Under the pieces are notes generated by a model that saw only the letters and a list, made by a program, of their open reading frames with translations, did not search any database and was not told the DNA's origin. The translations under genes and the position numbers were made by a program. Below, piece by piece: positions 18,033 through 26,893 of a stretch of DNA of 64,000 nt (the stretch's first letter is position 1; each line of letters starts with the position of its first letter). Source of the DNA: Paenibacillus sp. FSL K6-3182 (lineage in GTDB: Bacteria > Bacillota > Bacilli > Paenibacillales > Paenibacillaceae); the NCBI RefSeq assembly GCF_037976325.1, contig NZ_CP150265.1, positions 2,971,501 through 3,035,500 of the forward strand, read 5' to 3'.

Positions 18033-18916
18033 AAGTGACCAAGCTCGATTAAAAGCTGAAGGGGAATATAGCGACGATCAGAACCATCCTCGCTTGCTTC
18101 AAGAGCGACATAGATTTGACCGTTATCCCATTTGTTATATCCGACGACAGACCAGACATATAACATCTGGCCATCAAACAGCTCAGCGGTAAAGCGGAGC
18201 TGTTCTTTGTTGTTTATTTTGGCAAAGAGAGGTGTGTAGGAATTAGAGCTTAAGGTGATGGGTTTGTTCGTTAGCCAGGGAAGCTTATCGAATGGATTAA
18301 ATGACGGCAGTGAGACTTGTTTAATAAGGACTGCTTTCTGAGTGTTAAGTAATGGAGCCGCTTTATCAAGCTTAGTTGCGGCAGCATTTGTCCAATTTTC
18401 CTTCTTGGCAGGGAGCGATTCACCGCTGACAGCATCTGCATAATACGTTTCTTTCTCTGTCGTTATTTTCCATGCGGCGAGGAGAGGATGAACATATATT
18501 CGATCAATTTGGGTTGCAGGCTTTAGAAGCTCAAGTTGCTTTATCGCTCGTGTAAGTGTGCTTTCATCGAATAATGGATGACTGTTTGTTCCGTATTCAC
18601 CTAGCTGATATCCACCTGACTCTACCGCATTAATGACAAGATAACCGACAGTATTTTTATTTTGCATGACAAGCACAAGCCAGCTATGCGTTCCAGGACC
18701 AATAGGAGAAACAATGAGCGTCGACTTCTTCCATGCGGCAAATGAAGGCTGTACAGCCAGTTCTTCAACCCAGCGCTGCGCTTGCTGCTGAACAGGCTCA
18801 TAAACGGTTGTAGGATTAGAAACGGCCGCAGCAGCTTGAGGCTGCAATCCGCCTGCATACAATACAATAGCGGTCAAAACACATGCCGCTGTAAGCTTGA
18901 TGAATTTTTTTGGCAT
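18023..18916 (-). CDS. Secreted protein of unknown function
   Basis: 297 aa with a clear signal peptide (KLTAACVLTAIVLYAGG, cleavage near QAAAA). The rest is a mixed beta-rich exported region with LIVSPIGPGTHSWLVLV, NTVGYLVINAVESGGYQLGEYG, IYVHPLLAAWKI and the C-terminal LYVWSVVGYNKWDNGQ. I do not recognise a named domain. It starts at ATG behind GGAGGTG. It probably acts outside the membrane, perhaps in the spore or cell wall given the neighbouring amidase, but that is inference. Confidence 0.65.
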   Translation of the reverse strand: MPKKFIKLTAACVLTAIVLYAGGLQPQAAAAVSNPTTVYEPVQQQAQRWVEELAVQPSFAAWKKSTLIVSPIGPGTHSWLVLVMQNKNTVGYLVINAVESGGYQLGEYGTNSHPLFDESTLTRAIKQLELLKPATQIDRIYVHPLLAAWKITTEKETYYADAVSGESLPAKKENWTNAAATKLDKAAPLLNTQKAVLIKQVSLPSFNPFDKLPWLTNKPITLSSNSYTPLFAKINNKEQLRFTAELFDGQMLYVWSVVGYNKWDNGQIYVALEASEDGSDRRYIPLQLLIELGHFYR

Positions 18917-18982
18917 AATTAATCACCTCCATATCATTATATAGGACAAGCCTTAAGAAGGCTGTTGCAACCTGTCGCGTAA

Positions 18983-19008
18983 GGGCGGCCTTGTGACCGC
19001 CTTTTTTT
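18983..19008 (+). terminator. Terminator-like hairpin in unexpected orientation
   Basis: GGGCGGCC and GACCGCC form a GC-rich stem around TTGT, followed by T7 at 19002-19008 on the plus strand. Both adjacent genes are on the minus strand, so a plus-strand terminator has no obvious client. It may block antisense read-through into yqhG or belong to an unseen small transcript. On the minus strand the stem is preceded by A7 and lacks a U tract. Confidence 0.5.
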
Positions 19009-19040
19009 GACGTATTGCTGCAGATAACGTCAGATCCATG

Positions 19041-20000
19041 TCAATCGATACCCTCGAGATGAAAGATGCCGCAGTTAATGGCGGACGCAGTCACCCTAGG
19101 CTCATATTGCCATCTGATTTCGGATTGACGCTGAGCGAATTGCTCCTCAATCGCTGGTTTGTTTTCTTCGATTGCATTCTTAACAAGCGGCTCGTAGTAG
19201 CCGTTAATTCGGTCAAGCTCTTCCTTCAACCTTGCTGATGCACTCTCAGCCCAGCTGTAATCATAGCTGCGAAGCTTGCGCTCTAGCGTTTGCTCTATGA
19301 TGCTAAGCGCTTTATTGAAGGAGAGGCCATTTTTGGTGATATGAATATTTGCCGGCAGGCGAGGCGTAAGCTTGTGCGTAAGCAAGCGATCGTAGAAATG
19401 CTCCACACATTGGCCAGTCGCGAGTGAGACACCGTAGCTATGAATTTCTTCGCGTTTGCGATCACAAGCGAACTCTACCCGCATATTGACAGACAGCCAT
19501 GCCGTGTAAGGGGTCGAGGTAAAGGGATTGTTCGAGCGTTTGTCTGGCTCCTGAAACAAATGGACGAAGCTGCCCTTAGCTTTTGCAGCATCAAATATTT
19601 GTTCGAGCTTGCGTGCGCCAAAAAACAAGTCTTCACGCGGGATGCGAACGGGTGCCGCTAAGCTGCCGTGAATAAAGCCTAGCGAACGCTCAAGAGCGGC
19701 ATTCGCTGCTGTATCTTGCGCGTTCAGTGCAGCATCCTGATCGGTATTCACGACTTCAATTTTTTTGAGCTCCTCGGCAGCGTCATATTTGTTCTTGTCC
19801 GTTACAAATAAGAATGTCATCGTCTCTGGTTCTGCGTCGACACGATCGACGAAGCTCCAGTAGTAGGGACGATTCGTAAGTTCACGGTCGGCGTGAGGAG
19901 AGAGCTTCACCGTGAAATGACTTGGTGATTTTTCTAAAATTGAGCATTCGGTAGCTTCTAAATAGCGGTTTACAAATTTGTGCACCTGTTTTTCGTTCAA
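19041..20000 (-). CDS. yqhG: YqhG family protein
   Basis: 319 aa matching YqhG, a conserved Bacillales protein of unknown function found beside the helicase YqhH. Seen: NEKQVHKFVNRYLEATEC, SPSHFTVKLSPHADRELTNR with PYYWSFVDR, FVTDKNKYDAAEELKK-type blocks and a helical C-terminal half with KEELDRINGYYEPL. It is soluble. The ATG overlaps the yqhH stop by four bases, so it is coupled to the helicase and probably its partner. Confidence 0.85.
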   Translation of the reverse strand: MNEKQVHKFVNRYLEATECSILEKSPSHFTVKLSPHADRELTNRPYYWSFVDRVDAEPETMTFLFVTDKNKYDAAEELKKIEVVNTDQDAALNAQDTAANAALERSLGFIHGSLAAPVRIPREDLFFGARKLEQIFDAAKAKGSFVHLFQEPDKRSNNPFTSTPYTAWLSVNMRVEFACDRKREEIHSYGVSLATGQCVEHFYDRLLTHKLTPRLPANIHITKNGLSFNKALSIIEQTLERKLRSYDYSWAESASARLKEELDRINGYYEPLVKNAIEENKPAIEEQFAQRQSEIRWQYEPRVTASAINCGIFHLEGID

Positions 20001-21823
20001 GGCTGCACCTCCACGGTTTGTCCAAGCGTATCCAAATTCACTAGTAGGTCGGGACTTGTCGGCAGTGGGTTTTCGCCTGTCAGCACCTCTTCACGAATGC
20101 GGCTGAGGGAGGAGCCCAAATGATTAATTTTTTGTTTTAAATCCGTATCGTTGCCCGATTCTAGCAGCATTCGAGCAAGCCGCTGCTCCAGCGAGCCATC
20201 CCCTTTTTCAAAACGCTCCAAAATATGATCCAGCTCGCCAATAACAAGCTCGAACAGGTTTATTTTTTCATGCAATAGGTTGACGATATGCTCTTCAATA
20301 GTACCGATTGTGCACAGATTGTAGATTTTTACATCTTCCTTTTGCCCGAGGCGATGCACCCGTCCAATGCGTTGTTCGACTCTCATTGGATTCCAAGGCA
20401 GGTCGAAATTAATCATGTGGTGGCAAAATTGCAGGTTTATCCCTTCGCCGCCTGCTTCCGTTGCGATGAGGATTTGCGCGCGCCCGCGAAATAAATCCAT
20501 CATCCAATCCTTTTTGCCGCGGTTCATACCGCCGCGATAAGGGACGGCAATCATATTTTGAGCGCGGAAAAACTGCAGCAAATATTCCTGAGTAGCCCTG
20601 TATTCAGTGAAAATGATAACCTTGTCGTCCATTTCCTTGACAAGCTCCATCGCTTTTTCTGCTTTGGTATTGGCTTTGATATTACGAATTTTTTCTACAA
20701 GCTCCCATATTTTTGGACGCATCGGGGAGTCCTCGGACGTTTTCTTAAATAGATTTACAAGCGTTAGAAAAACCGCATCTCGGCTGCTGCAAACTTCACG
20801 CTGAAGGGTAACGAGTGAGAGCATGCTCGATAAATCGCCGCCGCTTTCTTCATACCGTTCCTTGACAAAGCCCGTCACCGCGTCGTACAGCGCTTTCTCT
20901 TCTTCTGAGAGAGTAAGCGGTATATTTTTGACAAAACGTTTCGTGAAATGAATGCCGCCGTCCCCGCGCCGATTCCGAATCATGACGCCAGAGAGTGCTT
21001 CCTGCAGCTGATCTTCATTTTTCGGAAGCCGCTTGTCGACAACAAAGTTTGCTGCAAATTCACTTTGACCTCCCAGCTGACCAGGCTTGAGCAGTGTAAT
21101 GAGATTGAACAGCTCGTCCATATCGTTTTGGATTGGGGTAGCCGTAAGGAGCAAGCAATATTTTTTGCGTAAAAGATTAGCAAACTGATAGTTCGTCGTT
21201 TTCTTGTTTTTCAGCTTATGTGCTTCATCGATGATGATGATGTCATAATCTGTTCCAAGCACAATCTCGCGATGCGGATCACGCTTTGCGGTATCGATAG
21301 AAGCGACAACTACATCATATCCCCATGTATGCTCCTTCTTCTGAGCTACGGCTGAGATGCCGAATTTCTGATTAAGCTCACGCACCCATTGAAGCACAAG
21401 GGAAGCGGGGACAAGAATGAGAATACGCTTAGCTAAACCGCGCACAATATATTCTTTGAGCACGAGTCCTGCTTCGATCGTTTTGCCAAGCCCAACCTCA
21501 TCGGCCAAAATCGCACGGCCGCCCATCTCATGCACCACTTTGCGCGCTGTGCTGATTTGATGTGCCATTGGCTCGAAGGCTGGAAGAGATCGCAAGCATA
21601 ACAATTCTTCGAAGCTTTCAATTCGTTTCGCTTGCTCGGCTTCCATAGCGAGCTGATATAACGTCCAATCATCCCATGGGCCGCCTTTTGTTAAACGGTT
21701 TTGCAGTTCTTCAAACCAAGAGCGGTCATGCTGCAGCTCAACTAAAGGATGAAGCTTGCGAGAAGTAAAGGCGGCAGTGCCTGCTTCACCTGAGGCAGCC
21801 TGCGGCGTCGTCTGAAATGTCAT
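19997..21823 (-). CDS. yqhH: SNF2 family DEAD/DEAH-box helicase YqhH
   Basis: 608-aa SNF2-type ATPase. Motif I is ILADEVGLGKTIEAGL near residue 100; motif II is IIIIDEAHKLKN; motif III LLTATPIQND; motif V/VI EAGGEGINLQ and MRVEQRIGRVHRLGQ. The family remodels protein-nucleic acid complexes using ATP; RapA is a distant relative. It starts at ATG behind AAGGAG. It diverges from nrdJ with a 277-base shared upstream region and forms an operon with yqhG. Confidence 0.9.
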   Translation of the reverse strand: MTFQTTPQAASGEAGTAAFTSRKLHPLVELQHDRSWFEELQNRLTKGGPWDDWTLYQLAMEAEQAKRIESFEELLCLRSLPAFEPMAHQISTARKVVHEMGGRAILADEVGLGKTIEAGLVLKEYIVRGLAKRILILVPASLVLQWVRELNQKFGISAVAQKKEHTWGYDVVVASIDTAKRDPHREIVLGTDYDIIIIDEAHKLKNKKTTNYQFANLLRKKYCLLLTATPIQNDMDELFNLITLLKPGQLGGQSEFAANFVVDKRLPKNEDQLQEALSGVMIRNRRGDGGIHFTKRFVKNIPLTLSEEEKALYDAVTGFVKERYEESGGDLSSMLSLVTLQREVCSSRDAVFLTLVNLFKKTSEDSPMRPKIWELVEKIRNIKANTKAEKAMELVKEMDDKVIIFTEYRATQEYLLQFFRAQNMIAVPYRGGMNRGKKDWMMDLFRGRAQILIATEAGGEGINLQFCHHMINFDLPWNPMRVEQRIGRVHRLGQKEDVKIYNLCTIGTIEEHIVNLLHEKINLFELVIGELDHILERFEKGDGSLEQRLARMLLESGNDTDLKQKINHLGSSLSRIREEVLTGENPLPTSPDLLVNLDTLGQTVEVQP

Positions 21824-21988
21824 CTAGTACAGCTCCTTCCGCAGTAAAAGGGATAAGTTGTTATTAGTATTGCCTTTTCATCTAATATTAATAAGATGCT
21901 GCTTAAAAAAGAGGATGGACTAGCAATATAACGAGAGTGGGCATGTAAGCGGACAGGTTTGCTAAATTTCGCCACAAACGAGCATGTG

Positions 21989-22037
21989 AATCAATATGTA
22001 GTATAGTATAATGGTTTTATGACACAATATATTGTGC
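21989..22037 (+). promoter_or_regulatory. Tandem NrdR-like boxes upstream of nrdJ
   Basis: ACACAATATATTGTGC at 22022-22037 is a near-perfect match to the NrdR consensus (acaCwAtATaTwGtgt). A weaker copy, AATCAATATGTAGTAT, lies at 21989-22004, 33 bases upstream, close to three helical turns as is usual for paired NrdR boxes. A TATAAT at 22007-22012 sits between them. NrdR represses ribonucleotide reductase genes when dATP is high. nrdR itself is not in the window. Confidence 0.8.
22007..22012 (+). promoter_or_regulatory. -10 element of the nrdJ promoter
   Basis: Consensus TATAAT between the two NrdR-like boxes. The -35 region 21985-21990 (TGTGAA, 3/6 at 16-base spacing) is weak and overlaps the first box. 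A bound repressor would cover both the promoter core and the start site. Confidence 0.65.
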
Positions 22038-22100
22038 TAAAAGCATATCTGATCTTACCTATGCCTTCAGCACGTTAGTATGAGGGAGGAAGCAGCTGCG

Positions 22101-24650
22101 ATGGAGATGTCTGGTGGAAATCGGCTTGAGGGCCTTAGTGAAAAAATCTTTTTGGATCGATATGCGTGGAAAAATGCAGATACGAGTAAAACGGCGATCG
22201 GCGATATCGTGCTTGTTCTAACGAAGGATGATCCGAAATTCCCTGTTAAGGAAGTCGGAGAAGTTATCGGCCGTGATGGCAGCAAGGTGACCGTAAAGCT
22301 TAGAAACGGCGAGCATGTGGAGTCTACAACAGAGAAACTTACGCTGACGATTGAGAAAACGCCTGAGGAAGTGTGGGATCGTCTTGCAGATGCAATGGCA
22401 TCCGTTGAAGATGGATCAGAGAAACAAAAGGAATGGCGGGACAAATTCAGATACTTATTAGATGATTGGAAGCTGGTTCCAGGCGGGAGAATTGCAGCGG
22501 GGGCTGGAGCCAGTGAAGAGCTGACGCTATTTAATTGTTATGTCATTCCCTCACCGAAGGATAGCCGGGGCGGCATCATGACAACGCTCACGGAGATGAC
22601 TGAAATTATGGCGCGCGGCGGCGGTGTTGGGATGAATTTATCTTCACTGCGACCTCGAAGAGCGATAGTTGCAGGTGTTAACGGTTCATCGAGCGGTGCT
22701 GTGTCATGGGGCGGGTTGTTTAGCTATGCAACGGGACTCATTGAGCAGGGCGGCAGCCGCCGCGGTGCCTTGATGCTTATGATCAATGATTGGCACCCGG
22801 ACGTATTAGAGTTTATAACGGTCAAACAAACGATGGGTCAAGTGACAAATGCCAATCTGTCGGTATGTATCAGCAACGCTTTTATGCGGGCTGTAAAGGA
22901 AGATTTGGAATGGGAGCTCGTATTTCCAGATACCAAAGATATAGAGTATAACGAGCTCTGGACCGGCGATCTGGATGCATGGCGCAAGCTTGGCAAAAAG
23001 GTTATCCCCTACAAAACGGTGCGCGCTCGTGAAATATGGCAAGCGATTATTGAATCCGCATGGAAGTCAGCCGAGCCAGGCGTTGTCTTTATGGAGTATT
23101 ATAATCAAATGTCGAACAGCTGGTATTTCAATCCCATTATTAGTACGAACCCTTGCGGTGAACAAGGCTTGCCAGGCTGGGGCGTCTGTAACTTGTCAGC
23201 TGTAAACCTGTCGAAGTTTTATGATGAAGAGAAGCATGACGTTGCTTGGGATGAACTTGCTAAAGTTACGCGCTGGTCTGTAAGATTCCTTGATAATGTC
23301 ATCGACAAAACACCCTATCATTTTGAAGAAAATGAGCGCAATCAGAAGCTTGAGCGGCGTATCGGGCTCGGTACGATGGGACTAGCTGAGCTTATGATTA
23401 AGCTGCGTATCCGATATGGCAGCGCAGAGTCATTGGTTTTTCTAGATAAGCTGTATGGATTTATGGCTAGGGAGTCTTATTTGGCGTCTTCGGAAATCGC
23501 TGCTGAGAAAGGTTCGTTCCAAGCGTTTGAAGCGGATAAATATGTTCAGAGCGGATTTATGAAGCAATTGATAGCTGAATTTCCGGAGATTGGCGACAAT
23601 GTGACCCTGAACGGCATGCGAAATGTGACGGTCATTACACAAGCGCCGACTGGCAGCACGGGAACAATGGTCGGAACGTCTACGGGAATCGAGCCTTATT
23701 TTGCATTCGAATACTATCGTCAAAGTCGTCTTGGTTTTGATAAACAAGATGTTCCGATTGCAGCGTCTTGGAAGGCGTCTCATCCGGAGGAGGAGCTTCC
23801 AGATTATTTTGTAACCTCGATGAGTTTGTCGGCTGAGGATCATATTCGGGTACAGGCGGCTATTCAGCGCTGGGTGGACAGCTCTATTTCCAAAACAGCG
23901 AATTGCCCGGCAGATTTCACAGTGGAAGAAACAGGAAGATTGTATGAGCTTGCTTTTGAGCTCGGCTGCAAAGGTGTGACGATTTACCGAGATGGCAGTC
24001 GTGATGTTCAAGTTCTCTCTACGTCATCAGAAGAAGAGAAAACAGAAGCACCATTTGATGCGGATTTGGTGGAAGCCGTTATCCCAGCAGCCGTACAACC
24101 TGAGCAGGAGCTGGATAAGCAGTATAAACGCAGACCGCAGGTGCTGCGGGGTGCGACCTATAAGGTGAACACACCATTTGGCATGGCTTATATTACGATA
24201 AATGATCTCAATGGCACACCTGCAGAAATTTTCTTGAACGTAGGCAAGGCAGGTTCGGATGTGTTTGCGATGGCTGAGGCATTAGGGCGTGTGTGTTCGT
24301 TATTTCTGCGTTATGGCGATCATGGAAACAAGGTGAAGCTGCTCGTCAAGCATTTGAAAGGGATTGGCGGATCGGGGGCGATCGGATTCGGAGTCAACCG
24401 AGTGGAGTCCATTGCGGATGCCGTTGCAAAATCGCTTGAGATTCATATGGAGAATGGGACGGAGCAGGAGACGGCAGCGAAAATAGTACAAAGAGAAGAA
24501 GCAGCAGCGTCTGTGGATTATCCGGCGATCTCCAAATCTGCTGTAGACACTTCTTCCGTTGATTTGTGCCCCTCTTGCGGCTCAGCAGCGCTTATTAATA
24601 TAGAAGGCTGCAAGCAATGTACGCAGTGCGGCTTTAGCAAGTGTAATTGA
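22101..24650 (+). CDS. nrdJ: Vitamin B12-dependent (class II) ribonucleotide reductase
   Basis: Reduces ribonucleotides to deoxyribonucleotides with adenosylcobalamin, independent of oxygen. Seen: an N-terminal inserted segment with DIVLVLTKDDPKFP, LVPGGRIAAGAGA, GGGVGMNLSSLRPRRA, the active-site ISTNPCGEQGLPG (C352, E354), GLGTMGLAELMIK, TQAPTGSTGTMVGTSTGIEP, TANCPADF and GVTIYRDGSR. A C-terminal domain ends in CPSC and CTQCGFSKCN, which could carry the reducing cysteines or zinc. The frame opens at ATG 22080, but ATG 22101 has GGGAGGA ten bases upstream. The product is 849 aa. Confidence 0.95.
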   Translation: MEMSGGNRLEGLSEKIFLDRYAWKNADTSKTAIGDIVLVLTKDDPKFPVKEVGEVIGRDGSKVTVKLRNGEHVESTTEKLTLTIEKTPEEVWDRLADAMASVEDGSEKQKEWRDKFRYLLDDWKLVPGGRIAAGAGASEELTLFNCYVIPSPKDSRGGIMTTLTEMTEIMARGGGVGMNLSSLRPRRAIVAGVNGSSSGAVSWGGLFSYATGLIEQGGSRRGALMLMINDWHPDVLEFITVKQTMGQVTNANLSVCISNAFMRAVKEDLEWELVFPDTKDIEYNELWTGDLDAWRKLGKKVIPYKTVRAREIWQAIIESAWKSAEPGVVFMEYYNQMSNSWYFNPIISTNPCGEQGLPGWGVCNLSAVNLSKFYDEEKHDVAWDELAKVTRWSVRFLDNVIDKTPYHFEENERNQKLERRIGLGTMGLAELMIKLRIRYGSAESLVFLDKLYGFMARESYLASSEIAAEKGSFQAFEADKYVQSGFMKQLIAEFPEIGDNVTLNGMRNVTVITQAPTGSTGTMVGTSTGIEPYFAFEYYRQSRLGFDKQDVPIAASWKASHPEEELPDYFVTSMSLSAEDHIRVQAAIQRWVDSSISKTANCPADFTVEETGRLYELAFELGCKGVTIYRDGSRDVQVLSTSSEEEKTEAPFDADLVEAVIPAAVQPEQELDKQYKRRPQVLRGATYKVNTPFGMAYITINDLNGTPAEIFLNVGKAGSDVFAMAEALGRVCSLFLRYGDHGNKVKLLVKHLKGIGGSGAIGFGVNRVESIADAVAKSLEIHMENGTEQETAAKIVQREEAAASVDYPAISKSAVDTSSVDLCPSCGSAALINIEGCKQCTQCGFSKCN

Positions 24651-24680
24651 TAGGGTATAGAAATGAATTAGGTAAGCAAA

Positions 24681-24709
24681 AAAAAGAGAACCTCAACGTT
24701 CTCTTTTTT
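24681..24709 (+). terminator. nrdJ terminator
   Basis: AAAAAGAGAAC at 24681-24691 pairs with GTTCTCTTTTT at 24698-24708, leaving a six-base loop and a U tract. It begins about 30 bases after the nrdJ stop. Confidence 0.85.
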
Positions 24710-24719
24710 ATTTTGTGTA

Positions 24720-25017
24720 GTCTTTCCATTAATGCAAAAGAGTTAGGCTGGCTCTGGAAAGATATGATGACGCTCCAGCAAATACCAGCAAACCAAGTTA
24801 AGTTTATTCGCAATTATAGAGGGATTGTATACAGCTTTCAGAAAATATACCATATGTCGCCGATTACCAAACTGATCGATGGGTCCCCCATGAAATCGCA
24901 GCGTTAATGAATAAGTTTACAATTTTAAAACATAAATCTAATGTTTTGACTCCACATTTGGATGAGATTGCTCAGCAATTCAATGCCAAGTTTGTAGAAA
25001 TAGCGAAACAAAACTAA
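24720..25017 (+). pseudogene. Possible decayed coding remnant
   Basis: The 433-base gap after nrdJ holds protein-like sequence in two frames. Frame A reads AKELGWLWKDMMTLQQIPAN and continues to VKFIRNYRG. From near 24825 another frame reads IQLSENIPYVADYQTDRWVP, then HEIAALMNKFTILKHKSN and ends HLDEIAQQFNAKFVEIAKQN with TAA at 25015-25017. Joined by one frameshift the two give about 95 residues with no start of their own. I do not recognise the family. The join is inference; the second frame alone has a typical coding look. Confidence 0.35.
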
Positions 25018-25031
25018 TATGATTTTCAAAC

Positions 25032-25074
25032 AAAAAAGACCATTCTCCTCGTATAGGTGAAGGGTTTGGTCTTT
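25032..25074 (-). terminator. uppS terminator
   Basis: On the minus strand AAAGACCA (25074-25067) pairs with TGGTCTTT (25042-25035), with further pairing inside, followed by a T6 tract ending at 25032. It lies just past the uppS stop at 25084. Confidence 0.75.
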
Positions 25075-25083
25075 GCAGGTTCA

Positions 25084-25800
25084 TTATTCCCGTTCTTTTC
25101 TTTTCGAATAATTTTGTATCGCATCGTTCAATAGGGCATAGTTGAAATCCGGCCAGCTTTTATCTGTAAACCATAATTCAGCATACGCTGCCTGCCATAG
25201 TAGGAAGTTGCTCAGTCTCTTTTCACCGCTTGTCCGAATGATTAAATCAACTGGCGGATAATCGGAGGTAGCGATCGTTTTCTCAAATTGTTCATCGAAA
25301 GTGAGCGGGTCTGCTCCGCTTGCGATGAGCTTTTTTGCAGCTTGCAGAATTTCAGTTCTCCCCCCGTAATTAAGAGCCATATTTAGAAGCATGCCAGTGT
25401 TGTTCTTCGTTATTTCACATGTTCTCTGAATGACATCCACCGTATGAGCAGGAAACGAGCTAATGTCGCCGATATAAGTTACTTTTACATTTTTTTTATT
25501 TAGTTCTTCGATCGTTTGATTCTGAAAATATTTGATAGGCAGCTCCAATAAATAATCAACCTCGGCTTTGGGCCTTCTCCAGTTCTCTGTTGAAAATGCA
25601 TATAAGGTCAAGCAGCTAAGCTTTAGCGAAATTGATCTTTTTATGATTTTCTGCATCGTTTTCATCCCGTAAAAGTGTCCAACGTTTCGTGGCAGCCCTT
25701 TACGAGTTGCCCATCTCCCGTTGCCGTCCATAATGATCGCGATATGTTTTGGAAAAAATTTATAACGATCCTGCTTGAAAAATAAATGTGACCACAGCAT
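25084..25800 (-). CDS. uppS: Isoprenyl transferase, UppS family
   Basis: Undecaprenyl pyrophosphate synthase-like cis-prenyltransferase, which makes the C55 lipid carrier for cell-wall synthesis. Seen: HIAIIMDGNGRWATRKGLPR with the catalytic Asp, GHFYGMKTMQKII, LTLYAFSTENWRRP, NMALNYGGR, and VDLIIRTSGEKRLSNFLLWQ. The frame opens at TTG 25815, but ATG 25800 has GAGGAGG six bases upstream, giving 238 aa. The usual uppS-cdsA-dxr context is absent and Amj is immediately upstream, so this is probably a second, accessory copy. It is 18 bp from amj in one operon. Confidence 0.88.
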   Translation of the reverse strand: MLWSHLFFKQDRYKFFPKHIAIIMDGNGRWATRKGLPRNVGHFYGMKTMQKIIKRSISLKLSCLTLYAFSTENWRRPKAEVDYLLELPIKYFQNQTIEELNKKNVKVTYIGDISSFPAHTVDVIQRTCEITKNNTGMLLNMALNYGGRTEILQAAKKLIASGADPLTFDEQFEKTIATSDYPPVDLIIRTSGEKRLSNFLLWQAAYAELWFTDKSWPDFNYALLNDAIQNYSKRKERE

Positions 25801-25833
25801 GACTTTCCTCCTCAAGCAAGTTAACTTTCTTTT

Positions 25834-26628
25834 TTATCTAGATACGACCCACAAAATCAAGGTTGCTGCCGGTACGAGCAGTAATTGTGCCAGCACGGTG
25901 CCCATCACACGGGACAACATAAGCAAACCGAATACTTTAGTTAACGCAGCGCTTTTTTTCTCTCCCTTTAGCACTTTATCCGTCAATAAGCCAATTTCAG
26001 GATCAATAAGAAGTGCTAACAATATCGTTGCTACCCCATTGATTAGTCCTGATGATTGAGAAGCTGCGATCGCATGCTCAGTCGTAATGGAAGAAGCGAG
26101 TAAAGCAGCCAGAACGCCAATCGTATAGATCGCAGTTACGATAATGTTGAGTAGAAACAATCGTTTTGGTATGCCGCCAATTCTTAATCGCGCCAGCATT
26201 CCCAGCTTTGGCAGCCGGATGTGTGAACGCGAGTTTTTAAGTTTCTCAATGGATACCGTCGTTCTAAGCAAGCCTGGGATAGAGCCTGCTACCTCCAAAT
26301 GGGCAATGACTCGTCTAGCCAGCATCACCGCGGTTGGAAATGCTAGCATTGCAGCAATTGTTCCGAGTGACGCGCTTAAGATTATAATTCGAAATTGCTC
26401 AATCAGTGAATACTCCATGGAAGTTTTGGCAGAATCGATGAGCTTTCCCATAAGCGGTGCTTGCACCATGTTGGCTGTTCGCGATACGAGCAGGATAATG
26501 CCGGTTAACGATATAGCGACAGCTATTTTTCCCATACGCACGCCTGCTAATCGAAGAGAGTATGTAATCGTTTCTGCAAAATGAATAATAAACGTAAAGC
26601 TGCTAACTAGAATAATCTGCTCAAGCAT
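25834..26628 (-). CDS. amj: Lipid II flippase family protein Amj
   Basis: 264-aa polytopic membrane protein matching Amj (YdaH), the alternate lipid II flippase that in B. subtilis can replace MurJ and is induced by envelope stress. Seen: FIIHFAETITYSLRLAGVR, SRTANMVQAPLMGKLID, LGTIAAMLAFPTAVMLARR, and GLINGVATILLALLIDPEIG. About six hydrophobic segments. It starts at ATG behind GAGGTG. I saw no clear sigma-M-type promoter in the 260 bases upstream. The pairing with a UppS gene suggests a backup lipid-carrier module. Confidence 0.88.
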   Translation of the reverse strand: MLEQIILVSSFTFIIHFAETITYSLRLAGVRMGKIAVAISLTGIILLVSRTANMVQAPLMGKLIDSAKTSMEYSLIEQFRIIILSASLGTIAAMLAFPTAVMLARRVIAHLEVAGSIPGLLRTTVSIEKLKNSRSHIRLPKLGMLARLRIGGIPKRLFLLNIIVTAIYTIGVLAALLASSITTEHAIAASQSSGLINGVATILLALLIDPEIGLLTDKVLKGEKKSAALTKVFGLLMLSRVMGTVLAQLLLVPAATLILWVVSR

Positions 26629-26840
26629 GGCAGCACCTCTTTCCCTTATGGAGGTAAGATTCTACTATCATTAAATAGGAAATACCGAAATTAATAAATA
26701 GAAAGTAAATAAGCAAGTTTTTCTTATTTTATGTTCGAAGGAGCGTTATCATCTCTCATCTAGCAAAATATTAGTTGTGAAAATGGTAAACTCAGACTCT
26801 ATCGGCTTGTAAGCAATGCTTGCAAAAAGAGAGCGCTTTA

Positions 26841-26869
26841 TTGACAAAATACATATAATCGAATAAGAT
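26841..26869 (+). promoter_or_regulatory. Promoter of the FadR-type regulator gene
   Basis: TTGACA at 26841-26846, a 17-base spacer, and TAAGAT at 26864-26869 (4/6). A cre-like sequence, AGAGAGCGCTTTAT, overlaps the -35 from 26829; it matches the catabolite control consensus at about 11 of 14 positions and is only a weak candidate. Confidence 0.65.
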
Positions 26870-26871
26870 TC

Positions 26872-26886
26872 ACCTATCTGAAAGGT
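26872..26886 (+). promoter_or_regulatory. Candidate FadR-type operator, ACCT-N7-AGGT (copy 1)
   Basis: ACCTATCTGAAAGGT begins two bases after the -10 of the regulator's own promoter. The same arms with the same seven-base spacing (ACCTATCATACAGGT) occur at the equivalent place in front of the binding-protein gene. The right arm also contributes to the Shine-Dalgarno region, so a bound regulator would block both RNA polymerase and the start site. Confidence 0.65.
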
Positions 26887-26893
26887 AAAAAGG

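Noticed and set aside
24647..24907. 86-aa ORF after nrdJ as an intact gene
   Set aside because: It starts inside the nrdJ stop, runs through the nrdJ terminator, and has no ribosome-binding site; only its later part is kept as a possible remnant.
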